The translations under genes were made by a program, and so were the position numbers. Below the pieces are notes generated by a model, which made no database searches, was not told the DNA's origin, and worked only from the letters and a program-made list of their open reading frames with translations. DNA of 64,000 bases from Nautilus pompilius (Eukaryota; Mollusca; Cephalopoda; Nautilida; Nautilidae): the NCBI GenBank assembly GCA_018389105.1, contig JACATO010002451.1, forward strand, positions 754,001 through 818,000, in the 5' to 3' direction. Shown here piece after piece: positions 51,001 to 63,655 of the stretch; positions within the stretch are counted from its first letter, which is position 1, and each line of letters starts with the position of its first letter.

Positions 51001-53126
51001 TCATGCTCATATTTACAAGAAATTTTAAATATTTCATCATAAAACTGTAACCCAAGAAGTTGCTAAATTGGGCTATTATTCTGAGCTTCAACAAGTTGTA
51101 AAGCTGAGTTTGAACATCCATAGAAAAAGAGAAAATGAATTTTTCATGATCAGGCCACACCCACTATACCACTGATTGCATCTGTGTGAATTGTTTTCAA
51201 AAGGGGACCCTTTACAACTGGTGGTAATTTTTTGGAAAAATTCTAACTCAGACATGGCTGAAAAAATAATAAAAACCTAGCAGACAAATAATGTATGTCG
51301 AGCTGAATATTTGGACTGGGCTTCAGTCTTTTAAATGCTCAGAACTTCACAGATTTGTACATTCTCATCATCTCTGTATCATTAAAGCTAAATACTAAAT
51401 TGACGTAGAAAAAAACGTTACACATCAAAGTATCCAAATTGTTTGTTTTTTCCAAACCTTAGTTGTGTGGTCTATGCATCACTTCTTTCTAGAGCTAAGG
51501 CCATAAATTATTAGTTTCAACTTGATTGGCTCCATCTGACCACATGGTGGACTTTCGTGGATAATTAACTTTAAACTAGAAAGTATCACATGTTAATAAT
51601 TTATACACAGTAGAACTTGTAAACAGTCAGCTTTGTGTGTGTTTTTAGTGCATTTAATTTATCTTGAATAAGGTTAATATAACTTTTAAATTAAAAAAAA
51701 AAATTGAGAGATATTCACCTGGCACTGTGCCGAAGCTAGATCTATTACATTAAAATACTTTTGTATGAAAAACAAACTAATGCTGTATAAAAAGTCATTT
51801 ATTGTATTTTTGGAAAGTTAACTCTTGACAGTGAAGGACAAAAAAATGTACTATTCTTTCTTTCCTTTTTTAAAAAAGAGGATTAGGTAAATATATTAAT
51901 AGTATATTGTTAATAAAATATTGATAGTCCTGAATTTTTGTCATTTTTTTCTCCTTTTAACAGTATTAAAATATCAAAAGACTGTCATGTTAAGAAGATA
52001 GTGATGTAGGGCTTCAGAATATGGTGGATCAGAGTTCATCAATGCCATTGGCTTGGTCTGTGAAATATTAAACACAGCAGACCTTTAATAATGGTGTTGA
52101 GCTCCACTGGAAATAATTTGTGAACCCCTCCAGTGGTCGGTATGGGTGAGAATAAACTTGGCTAGATCTCGTTCCATCATGCTATTTCTACGAGCACCTG
52201 AATGAATCTGTTGTTGTTTTTTGTTTCACTAACTCAAAAGAGCTCCTCTTTTGCATGAAGCTCACTGGAGACTTCACATAGTTGTGGCATGGCTCTTAAG
52301 TAGACAATTTGAAGTATTAAATATTAAGTACTGTACTAACACTGGTTTAATTCATCAGCACAGAGAATATCAGCCATATTTATTTGGTAAAAATTGCATG
52401 AATATTAGAGGGTAGTTTTGGTTACTTCAGGTGATGGGTGGCAGCGCATTCTAAGTTGTTTCCTCACCTGCAAGTTCCAACATGCCAAATTTTTTGCATT
52501 AAAATGAATAAGAGACAGGGAGGGAGGGATGGGAAACAAAACAAAAAAATGCTGCTGCCTGAAGACAGTAGCATTTTGCTCCTGATTTCTCCCTGTGGGG
52601 AAAGATGTTTTTTCTTTAAATTTTGTGAGAATGGTTAATCAGATTACCTTGCTGCTCTTATGCTTAGAACCGCGCTTGCTGGTGTTCTCGGTTGTTGAAT
52701 TCTTAAAACTATTTGGTAGAACTTGTAGTGTCTAAATTCAGTTGGTGAATTGACAATACAACGATTAAAAAAAAAAACCCAGACACTTAGATACAAATTT
52801 GATAATTAAAATGCAGAAAGACAAATGTTGATTTTTGCTTTTTTGTAAAATTGCTTTGGGTAGTGGGCTGAAAGGGAATGCTAAATGCCTGGAGTTGAGA
52901 AGTTCCAGCTGATTTGTGTGCATGCACAAACTCTTTTGAACCAAGTCATCTTTTGAAGAGAAGGGGGGGGGTTATGTAATCTTTTTGTAATAATAAAGAA
53001 GGGTTATTATGAGAAAGTAGAAATACTAGTATAATTGCATGAACACTTGTGAAATTTATCTGAATAAGGATGTTGTAGAAGGGGATCCTGTCCTAAAATA
53101 AAATCATTAACCCTATGGATAAGACA

Positions 53127-53189
53127 GGGCTGATCCATTGGCCAAAAGCTAGTAAGTGAAAAGGCTGGCACTGCCAATTGATCAGCCCC
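53127..53189. repeat. Short inverted repeat, 15-16 bp arms
   Basis: GGGCTGATCCATTGG (53127-53141) pairs with CCAATTGATCAGCCC (53174-53188) with one mismatch, leaving a 32-base loop. It is intronic and its function is unknown. Confidence 0.6.
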
Positions 53190-53661
53190 ATAAAAGAGCC
53201 TTGTTGAATGGCTTCCTATAGATAGTGTGCACCAATCAGCAGTGTCCTGGTAAACCAGTGGTGGCAGTCAGTTTGTTTTTCAAACCAGAAACTTTCAAAA
53301 GTGTTTGTCCCCCGAAGGGTTAGGAGATTATAACAGGGTCTTAAAGAGAATCTATCAGTTAACTATCAGTCTTGGATATGCTGAATTGTACTGACATTTG
53401 TAAACCTTCATTGGTTTTAATTAGACCACATTATTTTAAAGGTGTAGATATATCAGAAATAGACAATCTGTTATGAAGGAAAGGCAGGCTTTAGATGTTT
53501 AGATTACATCTTATTCTTATGTTTTTAAAATATACTGCCTTTCTGACTTTTTATATCTGTAAACCCGTCAAACAACAACAAAAAACTAGCACAGACTAGA
53601 TCCAAATAAAATCTTAAGAAAAAAAGGATTTTGTTAAATCTGCCTCCTAGAGTACTAAAAA

Positions 53662-53733
53662 TATTCAACTGAAACCCGGCCGAAATAGCATTGCTGTAAT
53701 GGTATTCGGCTGGGTTTCATTTGAACATCCCTA
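53662..53733. repeat. Palindromic repeat copy 4, near-perfect hairpin
   Basis: The left arm TTCAACTGAAACCCGGCCGA pairs with the right arm ending GGCTGGGTTTCATTTGAA. The centre CATTGCTGTAATG is itself self-complementary, which leaves a loop of about 5 bases. This is the best-preserved copy. TCCCTA at the right end mirrors the TAGGGA start of the other copies. Confidence 0.75.
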
Positions 53734-55949
53734 TTAAGTAAATTAATTGCATACAACTCTACTGCATTACTGTTATTAATTCTACTGTATATTCTAGCAT
53801 TAGTGTAATCTGTGAATTTTATAACATTGTCAGATTCCCGATTTAATATCATGTAATTGAAAAAAAAAACAGTTAAGCCCAAGCACTGAACCCTGATGTA
53901 CTCCATTGGTACTGGCTGTTTGTTTTCAACTCGAATGTATTTTAACCTCTGGGCTGTGGCTTTAGAGGCAAAGCAAGGGCACAGGTCTGGAGGGGTGCAA
54001 AATTTTCTCTGGCCTATAAATTATGTCAATTAATAACTAGCCACCTCTGCCCGTGAAATTTCCACTGTAGTTGTGAACGGTCTTTCAGCAAGCTTAAATT
54101 ATGACGTACTTGAGAACTTCAATGACTCAAGAACGACTGAGTAACTTGGCAATATTAAGTATTGAAAAAAACATACCCAATACCTTAAATTCTCATAGTT
54201 TAATTGATTCATTTGCAGTAGCAAAAGCACGAAAGGTTCATATATAATGTAACAATGAATACCAGAATTCTACCTGTACAAGATCTAGTTAAGTATATGC
54301 AGTTTTGTAAACTAATAAAATTTATTTGTAAGCATAAGTAGTACTTCATCAATCTGTTTTGTAATACATGTACACCACAAGTGACTGCATTCTGCATGAT
54401 TGAAAGATTACTGTAGCTGTGTGACTTTGAACGATACTGGATGAATTAAATATCAAAATGGTTTACAATTTAACAAATTGTAAGTAAACCCAGTAAGCGA
54501 TACTTCATTAGTTCCAGGTTTACAGTTGTGATATTGTGAGATGTTATATTGTGACTTTAAATTAGCTCTTTATAAGACGGTGATTAATTCTTTGTGATTG
54601 TCATTAAGTAGGTAATGAGTCACAGAGAAATAATCAAAACATTTCAGAGGTGGAGGCACCAAAAGGGTCTTTGCCCCAGGCGCTGAGAATCCTTGCTACA
54701 TCTGTGTGGCTTAGACGCGCAAACAAAAACATGAATTTTTTTAGGTTTTTCAAATTCATCTTTTTTAATAAAATGTAAGTTATATAGTAGAGTGTATAAA
54801 GTGTGAAAAAAAAAAACCATTTACTTACATTTTCTTAGTGTTGAGAAGGTTTAGAAGTTGATGTGGAGATGCGACTGAGAGAGTGGTGTTGAGGGTGAGG
54901 TGTGCAGCAGACAAAAGCTTCACTGAATCCTCTGTATTCTATATGGAATAAAAAAAAAAAAATAGCTGAATTAGAAATCTCCAGAAGATAACATCACTTT
55001 CATCACTCATGCCTTTGGTAGCAGAAGCACTGTGAAACATGAATGTGGGCTATCCATGATGGTAAAAGTGCAACTGCTGAGACGAGGAGTGTGCTGGTGG
55101 ATGCGTGATTGACCAGAACGTTTTAGATGAGAGAAGCAAACCTAAAAATAGTTGCTCTCTAACTAAAAATAGCCGATCCCTATGGCACATCATCTGAAAT
55201 TTCATCAGAAAATGGTGGGTATATGCATGCGATCCACAGCCTAGGGGTTAATATTACTAGCAGATTCTACATCACTAGGGGGTTGTGTAAAGAAAACTCC
55301 AAATTAAACATTAGGAAATAGTTTGTTGGCAGTCAGCATCTGCCTGGAAGCAAATATTTTTTGGAAATAAGACTAGATATGGACTTCCAGAAGAGGCTTT
55401 ATATAAGATTTTAAATGCTTTTTTTAAAACATGACAGTTAGATATGCCATTTGAAATAGTCCACATACTTTAAACCATAAGATCTATTAGCATTAACCTA
55501 CACTACATCTTTTGAACACACATCAGCTCTGACACTTTACCCTTGTGGGGAGTTTGCTATTCGTGTTTATGTAGATACATAAACAGATAAGTTTCAAAAA
55601 AAGTTTTTTCTTTTACATTTGCTAATATATAATATTTTGAAACAAAAAAAAGAATAATGCAAATTTTTTTTTTTTTTTAATTACTTAAAGATAATGGAAG
55701 TAACTAGATTTTTTGGGGGTAAAAATCAGATTAATACACTGGTTTCCAAAAGAAGAAAACATTTCCAGAATGGTTAATATAAATTAGTTTTAGTATAAAG
55801 ACATGGAAAAAAACCAACTTGCCTATGTTAATGTAAATTTTGGCTTTGACAGTCAGATTTAGGGGGTGATATAGCCAAATGTTAACAAAGTTTGGATTTT
55901 CAGCTATGGAGAGAACTTCAAGTGCATGAAGATAGTCTGAAGACCAATC

Positions 55950-56680
55950 TCGACCATTGGTCACAACACCAGCAGATCATTGCTGTGTCAGTTTTGGTTC
56001 TGATCTCTGTAGCCACAGGGAGGTTGGTATAAGCATCACCCATTTGCAGGTGGCACGAAAGAGGGCTCTCTGCAAGACTACTCATGGTGTGTATCCTTGA
56101 CATAACCCCATAGACAGGAATGATTGAACTGGTGCTGCGAACATGTTTGGACATCATAAGACTGTATTCAAGTCCTCTTTATTGATGAATCAAGATTTAT
56201 CCTTCATTGTCACTCATGGCATGTACTCATTTGGAGAGAATTTGCAGCTCACAAGCATCGGAAAGAGATCATGCAAGTGATAATTTGGACAAATTTTTTT
56301 GGTGGACTACATATCTGCATGTTTTTTAGGGAAGTACTATGACTGCAATGAGATATAGGGATGGAATAATGGATCCCTGTGTCAGACCATATGCAGTTGT
56401 AATTGAAGCTAGCTTTGTTTAATGGACAATTGTTTGCCCACAGAGGGCACGTCACCAATCAATATATTAAAGAGCATTCTATTATCCGTATTAATATAGG
56501 CAGCATGTTTTCCTGAGCTAAAACCTATTGAGAATGTTTGGGATGCTCTAGGAAGTAGTTGCCTCACTCCAACCAAGATTATTTGAAGAACTGCAAATTT
56601 CTCTAAGATAGTTTACCTTACTGACCACTACTCTGATTGGGTTTTAAGCAGCATGCAAAGTTGCTATAAATTGTGCTTTG
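55950..56680 (+). pseudogene. Tc1-family transposase relic in RIM intron 1
   Basis: Ordered blocks of a Tc1 transposase are readable across frames: LFIDESRF (about 56175-56200, first catalytic Asp), TAMRYRDGIMDPCVRPYA (about 56340-56394), RARHQSIY, then LKPIENVWDALG near 56520-56552, the conserved LNPIEHVWD block before the catalytic third position. Many stops and frameshifts show long decay. It lies in the same direction as RIM, between about 1.6 and 0.9 kb before exon 2. Confidence 0.85.
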
Positions 56681-57184
56681 CTGTCATGGGGTGGGACCAC
56701 ATATCCTGTTGACTACCTTTTCATTTTTGGTTACATTCCTTGTTAAAATTCTTGCTTGTTTTCTTTATACTCCTAAAACTAGATTTTACCTTCCTTCCTT
56801 TCTTTGATAAAAGTGGCATTACATAAAGAGGAGTTTTGAGTTGATCATCTTGTGAATAGAACTTTAACCATTCTGGGAATATTTGTTTTGTTTTTGTTAA
56901 CTTTTAAACCAGTGTAGCTTGTATTCAGTTAAAATTATTATGGGGTTTAGTTTCTCTGTTTCTTTTGATATATCTCTCTTTTCTGTTTACTTTGTGACTA
57001 AAATTGCTGGTTATAGCCATTTTGGATTATGTGCTACTGTGAAAGGTCCCATGATAGACAAAAATCAATTTTTTGAAAGTTAGCAATTTCAAATTTTTGC
57101 AGGAGTGGGAGTTGATTTATTATTGCAGTGGTAGTTTAGGTATATATGGGTCTCAAGAGATTGTTTTTGGCAAATCTGTCTATT

Positions 57185-57482
57185 CTTTTGACCTCTAAGG
57201 GCATCTGACATCAGATTTTTGAGGGTGTGTGTGTGGGAGAATGAGGTTACCTGGTACATTTGAAACCTTTTGAGTGGTGGTCATGTTGTAAGACAACTGT
57301 TTCTTGTGGAACCTCTAGAAAACCCTACTAGAATTTTTCATTTTTGGATGTGGGAAGAAACTCGCTTGGTTGGCTAGAGAAGAAGAGTGAGAAAAAACCA
57401 TGCCAGCCTGAGCCAGTTTTGACTAGGATTCAAACTCTGGATCTCAAACATGGTGGTTCAGTAGCCTACTGCTAGATCAATG
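57185..57482 (-). repeat. tRNA-derived SINE copy 5, beside RIM exon 2
   Basis: Carries the blocks CCCTACTAGAATTTTTC, TTTTTGGATGTGGGAAGAAA and GGCTAGAGAAGAAGAGTGAG. The minus-strand head reads GCAGTAGGCTACTGAACC, then GATCCAGAGTTTGAATCC, a good B box. The copy ends about 110 bp before the RIM exon 2 acceptor. Confidence 0.65.
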
Positions 57483-57591
57483 TAAGAAATTAAACGGCTT
57501 AATATTTATTACTCAGCTACCAAAGAAAACCATCGTAAAAACCATGTTTTATCTATTTGTTGCATCTACTCCATCTTTTCTTTGTGTGCAG

Positions 57592-57799
57592 GCAAATGGA
57601 AGACGAGTTTGACAGCTACCAGCAAGCCGTGAAGAAACTCAGCGAAGAAACCAAACAGCTGACTCCGCAGGATGACAGCGCTGTCTGCCAGATATGCCGC
57701 AAAACAAAGTTTGCTGATGGTGTGGGCCATAGTTGTCATTACTGCCATCTCAAGTCATGCGCTCGCTGTGGAGGGAGAATTACAATGCGTGGTAACAAG
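57592..57799 (+). CDS. RIM: RIM second coding exon: Rab3-binding helix end and first part of the FYVE-like zinc finger
   Basis: This exon continues the RIM reading frame from 27426. The acceptor follows a pyrimidine-rich tract ending TGTGCAG, and the exon ends at a strong AAG|GTGAGT donor. Its first base completes Arg44, and 69 codons follow in phase 0 (residues 45-113). The N-terminal half is helical (MEDEFDSYQQAVKKLSEET). Then comes the RIM zinc finger: Cys76-x2-Cys79, KTKFADG, Cys92-x2-Cys95 and Cys100-x2-Cys103 followed by GGR. The final CxxC pair of the family must lie on the next exon, outside the window. In known RIMs this finger binds the Munc13 C2A domain while the flanking helices bind Rab3-GTP. 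The open frame running on to 57916 is intron read-through and shows no family resemblance. Confidence 0.95.
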
Positions 57800-57999
57800 G
57801 TGAGTTTTTGTAAAATTTACCTGGACCGTCATAAATTCATTAGCCAAGGTCTATATAGTCCACTGCCATTTAATAAAGCAATAGCTAACATTGCCTTGCT
57901 TTTACTATTTCTTTAGGTTACAGTACATGTATGTTTATATATTATTTTTATTATTATTCAGTGTTCTTATGGATAAATGTTGTCTGATTTATGTTTTAT

Positions 58000-58260
58000 A
58001 AGATTACTGCTAACCCTCTGTATGCCATCTGGGTGCATTTGCATCCGACTTCTCTTCAAATCTATTACTTAGCACAGGTTAAAACATAGGGACTGTGATG
58101 CATTATGCCTTACTCATCAATATACTTCTTTGTAGTGACAAATCTATCCATTGCTCTAACACTGCGTGTTTTGCTTCATGAGTATGTCGACTAAATGTAC
58201 AGTCAGCTTAACACGAATACTAACCAGACCTAGGCTGGTGGCATACTTCTCAAAGTATTT
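58000..58260 (+). repeat. Dispersed repeat sharing the 37.5 kb terminal region
   Basis: Shares with 37490-37620 the series GACAAATC…ATTGCTCTAA…, GACTAAA…CAG, then TTAACACGAATACTA and a GGTGG block. It is diverged and carries no coding part. Confidence 0.4.
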
Positions 58261-61200
58261 CATAATAAATAATTCAGACAGTTTCTATATGTTTATTTCT
58301 AAATATTTGTATTGGATTAATTGATTATTAGGAACAGGCTCTTAATCATTATAACATGTAAATAAAAACAAAACACCTGCTTCATTTTTAATTTGGAAAA
58401 ACAGAGGTTTGCAATGGTTATGCACACTCTTATTTCCTGATAAATGATTATTCCAGTGTATGTTTTATTGCCATGTTTCTGTGATTTGAACAAAACAAAA
58501 TAGCTTTTGGTCTGAAGGTTTTAGAAACTATTGAATTGCACCTGGTAATTTTATTCATCCTGATGTTTAGGTAGAAGCATATACTTTCTTAGAACCAATT
58601 TTCTAATGCTGGTGTTTTTTTGTTTTTTTTTAACCTTTTTAAAGCATCCATTCTTTCTGTGATCAGTGGTTCAAATTCTTCACATGCAGCTGCTGTATTT
58701 TTGGCTTGTCACACCTGTACGTTACTGACATGCTTTAGTAAACGTGTGTGCTACATATCCATGTATTTGTACCTGTTATTCAGAGAATGTGCCCCTGTTA
58801 CTTGTAGAAATCTGACATGTTACTCGAATAGACTTGTTTTTACTGAAAACACCACTGCTCGCATAGGTCTGTCATGTTTTTTTTCACAATATAATGCTGC
58901 CGCTACTTGTTAGCATCATCGATATCATTGCTACTCCACTAGTAGCCAGTCCAAATTGCCCACCACAAATGGTACATTGAATTAGAGACTCACAAGAGGG
59001 GGTGTAGGCCTTAAAGAATATTTCTTGCATGCAACTACAGACTGGTTGGTTTGGCATCATTTGGGCCGCAGCGAGGCATTGCATCTGAATGTGTGATGGA
59101 CAATTTTTCACGATGGGTTTGCCAACTGGAAACACCTGTTTTGGAGGTTGGGTGAGAGAGTCTGGAAATGTTGATTATGTAGGATAAATAGGTTTTTTTT
59201 TTTTTTTTTGTATCTATTTTGGTAATTCCATAAGGTGTTAATATTGTGTATAAATAAAAATCATGGGTCTTCCAAATAGTGGGTTTTCTGCAGGGCTCAT
59301 TATTTTCAGTACAGCCAGCACCCAATGTCTCTGTCTGTAACTTGAATAGACAATATATTTTAGTAAAATGTGTATTTGTATTTAATGGTTACTTAATCTT
59401 ATATAAATATATTTAATTGTTACTGTAAGATTGCAAAAGCAGTACATTAATGTAATTCCTGACCAGTTTATTTAAATAGCACTCTATACAACAGCATAAT
59501 ATCTAGTTTAAGACTACATTGGTACCAGTTTTATTGAGGACATAGAATTTTCTTGTTTTATTTGCAATTAATCAATTATAAGATTTGAATATTGAACAAT
59601 GCAAACCATGCTAATTCGATGCAGATTTTTTTGACCAGGCTATGAATTTTTAAGAGTTTACTGAATTCTTCTTAAATTACATGACATTCTCATTTCAACC
59701 TTACTGTGACACACACACTGCAATATTTGGATAGGAGTGAATTAGCAATAATTATTTAAAAAGTCGTCATTGCTAATTTCCAACAATTTCCTTGGAAACT
59801 TTCTGCTGAAAAGGTCACTCATATGAAACATTTGAGCCTTTTCTAAATAACTCAAGTTATTCAGACATTTCTTTCAGCAGCATGCTGCTCGCCTATTTTA
59901 CCTTAATCACCTGGTTTGCCTTTTAATTCATTATCAGTTATCTGTGGAGCAGAGGCTTGCGAAGAGATATTAGCTGCCCTGATGAATTGTATGCACAGAC
60001 CTTTATAGAGCCATGTGCTTATGATCAGGTGGTGACTAAGGAATTGATAACAAAAGCATTTGAAAATATACAGTTGCTGAAAACCCTTTGAAATGTAACT
60101 TTGTGATTACTCTGTCAGAATTAGTAACCATCCTCTGTGAATATGTGGGTGCGCTACTCAAAGGATTATGAAACCACTTAAAGATTTAAAGCAGGAGTTC
60201 ATGGAATTAGCTGCAAATTTCTTTTTCCTAATAATTAAGAAAATTTTCCCAGAATGCAGTGCTATTTAAAGCTAATTTCTACTAGAAATGCTGGAAACCT
60301 TGTTAGATTTTATGAAAGCAATCCAGGACCCCCCTGAGCTATTATTTACTATTGTGGAAAAGAAAGGACATGTTCTTGTTAGTTCATGAAAGCAGCTTTT
60401 GTAGCCTTGGATTGTGGAGATGTTTACTGCTTCAGTTCTTTGTTGGAGAGAAATTTTTCAGATTGTCCATTTTAGAAATGGATTAGCTGTTGAGTGAATA
60501 ATGAAGTTTGAAAGGGCATGGCTTGTTTTTTTGGCATTTCTCCCTAATATGATTTCTTCTCACTCTTCTTCGCTATCCAGCTGTGTGGGTTTTTCTCCCA
60601 TGCACACTCTGGTTTCTATCAAGCAGGGACTTTTTATGGGGTTGTTAGCTGGGCTAAAGTTAGGGTGTACCTGGCAGTTCTTCTGGGTGTTGGCCTACAT
60701 TAACAGTCAGGTGCAATAGGAAATAACAGTAAATCATCACATTTTCTCTTCCAGACACATGAGAAATATTTTGCAGACAGCTACACTAGGCAGACTTGCC
60801 TGCATAAGGGACTTGATGTGACTGACATCTGGATTAAATTTTGTTGTCTGCCAGCAGCTGAAGTTTACCTGTGAATCAGGAAATACTTTGCTGGCTGTTT
60901 AATTCAAAATATTTGCTTTTTATAAATGGATACACGTGCTACGGAACTTAATCAGATGTTTCAAATATACTAGTCGAAAACTTTAAAAAGCACAAATCAG
61001 ATTTTGTATTGAATGAACACAAAAGAATTAAATTGTGTATTTTTTGAAAGAAAAATTCTGATCTTATTAAAAGCATTAGATTATTTTAGTAATAATGGAA
61101 ACCTCAAAATTTGAATCTGATGCGGTTAATGTGTGCATGTTAGCTTAGAAAACAGGTTTCATAAAACATTTGTGCACTGACTTGAAGAAGGTTGGTGATT

Positions 61201-61611
61201 TATCATCTCGGTTATTGTTTATGCTTGGGATTCTGTAACTGAATCAAAGCTGATAATTTAGAGCAATGTAAGTTTTGAGTTACCTTGGTTCTCATGTTTC
61301 TAAAATTATACATGGTTTCTACTGTTTCAAAAGAGCAGACAGCAATGCCATCAATAGTTTTTCTCAGCATTGGGATTTGAATTTGATTTTTTTTCTGTCT
61401 TGTTGTTTGTTGGGATAGAATATAACTGCATTAAAAAAATCTTTATTCATAGTAATGTTAGAATAGCTTGCAATGGACAGGCAGTGTGTACATGTATGAG
61501 CTCCATATTTATAAATGGTATAGCAAACAAGTATTTGATAGATAATTCCAGATATGTTCAGCTTGAATCAAAAGGTCCAGTTTTTTTCAGTTCATATTTG
61601 TAAGTCATGTA

Positions 61612-61689
61612 CTAGGGATGAATGTTTAAATGAAGCTTGGCCGGATATGGTGATGCAGTTTCAACCAGGGTTCATTAAAATTTTCCTAG
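61612..61689. repeat. Palindromic repeat copy 5
   Basis: Begins CTAGGGATGAATGTTTAAAT, continues TGAAGCTTGGCCGGATATGG and ends CCTAG. It lies in the same orientation as copy 1 and both ends are visible. Confidence 0.55.
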
Positions 61690-63389
61690 TGGTAAAAAAA
61701 ACCCAACTAAAGTGATGCTAAAAATGAGACAAAGTCTCTCTCTCTAGGAATAATTTGAATTTTTAAAATTTTTTTTTTAACATAAAAACAACTTTGGTAT
61801 GTGGTTTGTACTGTTGTAAAAATTTAAAACTTTGTTTAGATAAATAATTTATTAAAGATGAATTTTGATTTCAAAAATATTTTGTTTACACTTGATGATA
61901 CTAATTTTAAATAAGTTAGTTACTTTGTGAAAACTTGAACACTTATTGGACAATTTTATTTACTATTAGTTTCCTTTACATAGACATAACCAAATTAACA
62001 GTGGGATAGGTAGGAGTTTTAGTTAAATGCCTGCAATGATCTACTATCAAGAAAGAAAATTGTAAAATGCAGTAATGTTTTTTGTTGTTTTTTAGATGAA
62101 TTTGCAGTTGATGTAGTTTTAGAAGTAGTAATGTCAGAACTTACTAGAATACCATACAGCATACTATCTTGCACAACTGTACATCAACTATCATACAGTG
62201 GCACAACTAATGACACAAAATTATCTGCAGTCTTCTTAACAGGAGAGCTAGAGTATCAGTGCTTGAAAAGTAATGAATGCTTTAAATTTAGTGAGATTTC
62301 TTTGTAATTAATTATCAGAAAATAAGTTTCAGTTAAAGCGTAAATTGTTCATTAATACTGTTCCCTTGCACAGAATGACTAAAATTTCCCTATCCACCAT
62401 CTGGAATAAAGATTAAAAAAAAAAGTCTTGGGTGCAAATAGAACTTTCTGTCTCTTGCTGAACTCAGTAATTATTTTTCTAATGGAGGTGGGATTGACTT
62501 TTCTGCTACGTTTCCATTTTATTTCATTTGAATTGTTGCTAAGATTTTGAGAAAACTGGAGAATTAAGTGCTGCTCAAAAAAACATCTTGAACTTGCCAA
62601 ACTTTTCCTTCAAATTACAATAAAAGTGTAATGTTATACAAATGCAAGATCATCATACATGACTATGATTGAAGACTGGTAGTTGAAGCTGTTAATCAAA
62701 AGTTCATGCATAGTTCAAGATGAAGATGTGAAGTCTATAAGCTTGTGGTGGCATTCAAGAAATGCAGGAAACTCTGACTGCTGCTTGCTTGTTTCAGAAA
62801 CATAAAAAAGAGATCACTGCAGTTGATCCACCTTAGAAAGTGTTGATTATTAATAGAACTGCCACATCCCGAGGAGCAAGCGCATTTATATGCATTAGTT
62901 TTTTAAAGGGGATAATTCCAGTGATAAGACCATTTCCCTTTGAGTTCTGTAGACTTCTTGACTTGCCATTCTCTGTAGTGTAGATCTTACTATGTATTCA
63001 TTTGTTAAAACTAAATTTGTTTAAAAAGAAATTAATGTTACTTTAGTGTTATTGAGTAGAGAACATCCCTAAAGGTTTTTGAATTATGAGTTTGTTGTGG
63101 GAGAAGACATTTCTATTTTGATTTTTTAATTAAAAAAAATCATTGCACGCATTCATATCTTGTCATCCATCCATTCATTCATCTTCATCGTTTGCAATAA
63201 CAGGAAAAAAAATAGATCCTTAGCAAAAAAATTTTTGAAATATTTATGGCCAGAAATTTTAACTAAGATATTTTAAAAAATTATTGCTAATTTGGTGTTA
63301 GTGTTATATATAAACATTATCTCTTTTGATTATCTTAGGGTATTTGTTTTATTTAATTACTTATTTGTTGGACGCTTTCTTAATAGTTG

Positions 63390-63655
63390 CTATACTTAGC
63401 ACTACCATTCAAATCTGTATCGTTCATTTGCACAAGTTGGGCCATAGGGGCTCTGACAACAGCTGCCTCATTAATACAACTTTGTAATAACAAATTTAAT
63501 TTGTTCCTACTCCATGTTTTACATTACGAATGGGTTGATTAAATATAAAGCTACTTCAACACAAATACCAATGCTTATAGACTAGAGTGGAAATGTACTC
63601 CAGGTGGTATAACTAAGGTAAAAACTTGCATGGTATACAGAGGGTTAATAGATCA
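63390..63655 (+). repeat. Dispersed repeat sharing the 37.5 kb terminal region
   Basis: Shares TTCAACACAAATACCAATGC, then GAGTGGAAATGTACTCCAGG and TGGTATAACTAAGGTAAAA with 37565-37640 (TTCAACACACACTAATAC…, GAGTGCAAATACATTCCAGG). It is in the same orientation as the Tigger-like copy. Confidence 0.5.

Larger units (their letters stand above)
27427..57591 (+). other. RIM intron 1 (30,165 bp)
   Basis: The intron is bounded by GT at 27427-27428 and AG at 57590-57591, phase 2. It is AT-rich and visibly CpG-poor after about 28.7 kb. It holds poly-A/T runs, SINE copies (38.7, 40.5, 41.9 and 57.2 kb), a Tigger-like relic (36.8 kb), a compact hAT element (44.9 kb), a Tc1 relic (56 kb) and three palindromic repeats. 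The short ORFs inside it look like chance frames. I found no convincing extra RIM exon. Between the listed repeats (27.5-32.7, 33.4-36.7, 45.8-53.1 and 53.8-55.9 kb) I see only unassigned AT-rich sequence. Confidence 0.85.

Noticed and set aside
57800..57916. Extension of the RIM exon 2 frame to 57916
   Set aside because: It follows a strong GTGAGT donor. The translated residues lack the final CxxC pair expected of RIM, so this is intron read-through.
58884..59135. 83-codon minus-strand ORF with several cysteines (CSC…CTICGG)
   Set aside because: The Cys spacing suggested a zinc finger, but it fits no family I know, and it lies inside a RIM intron.
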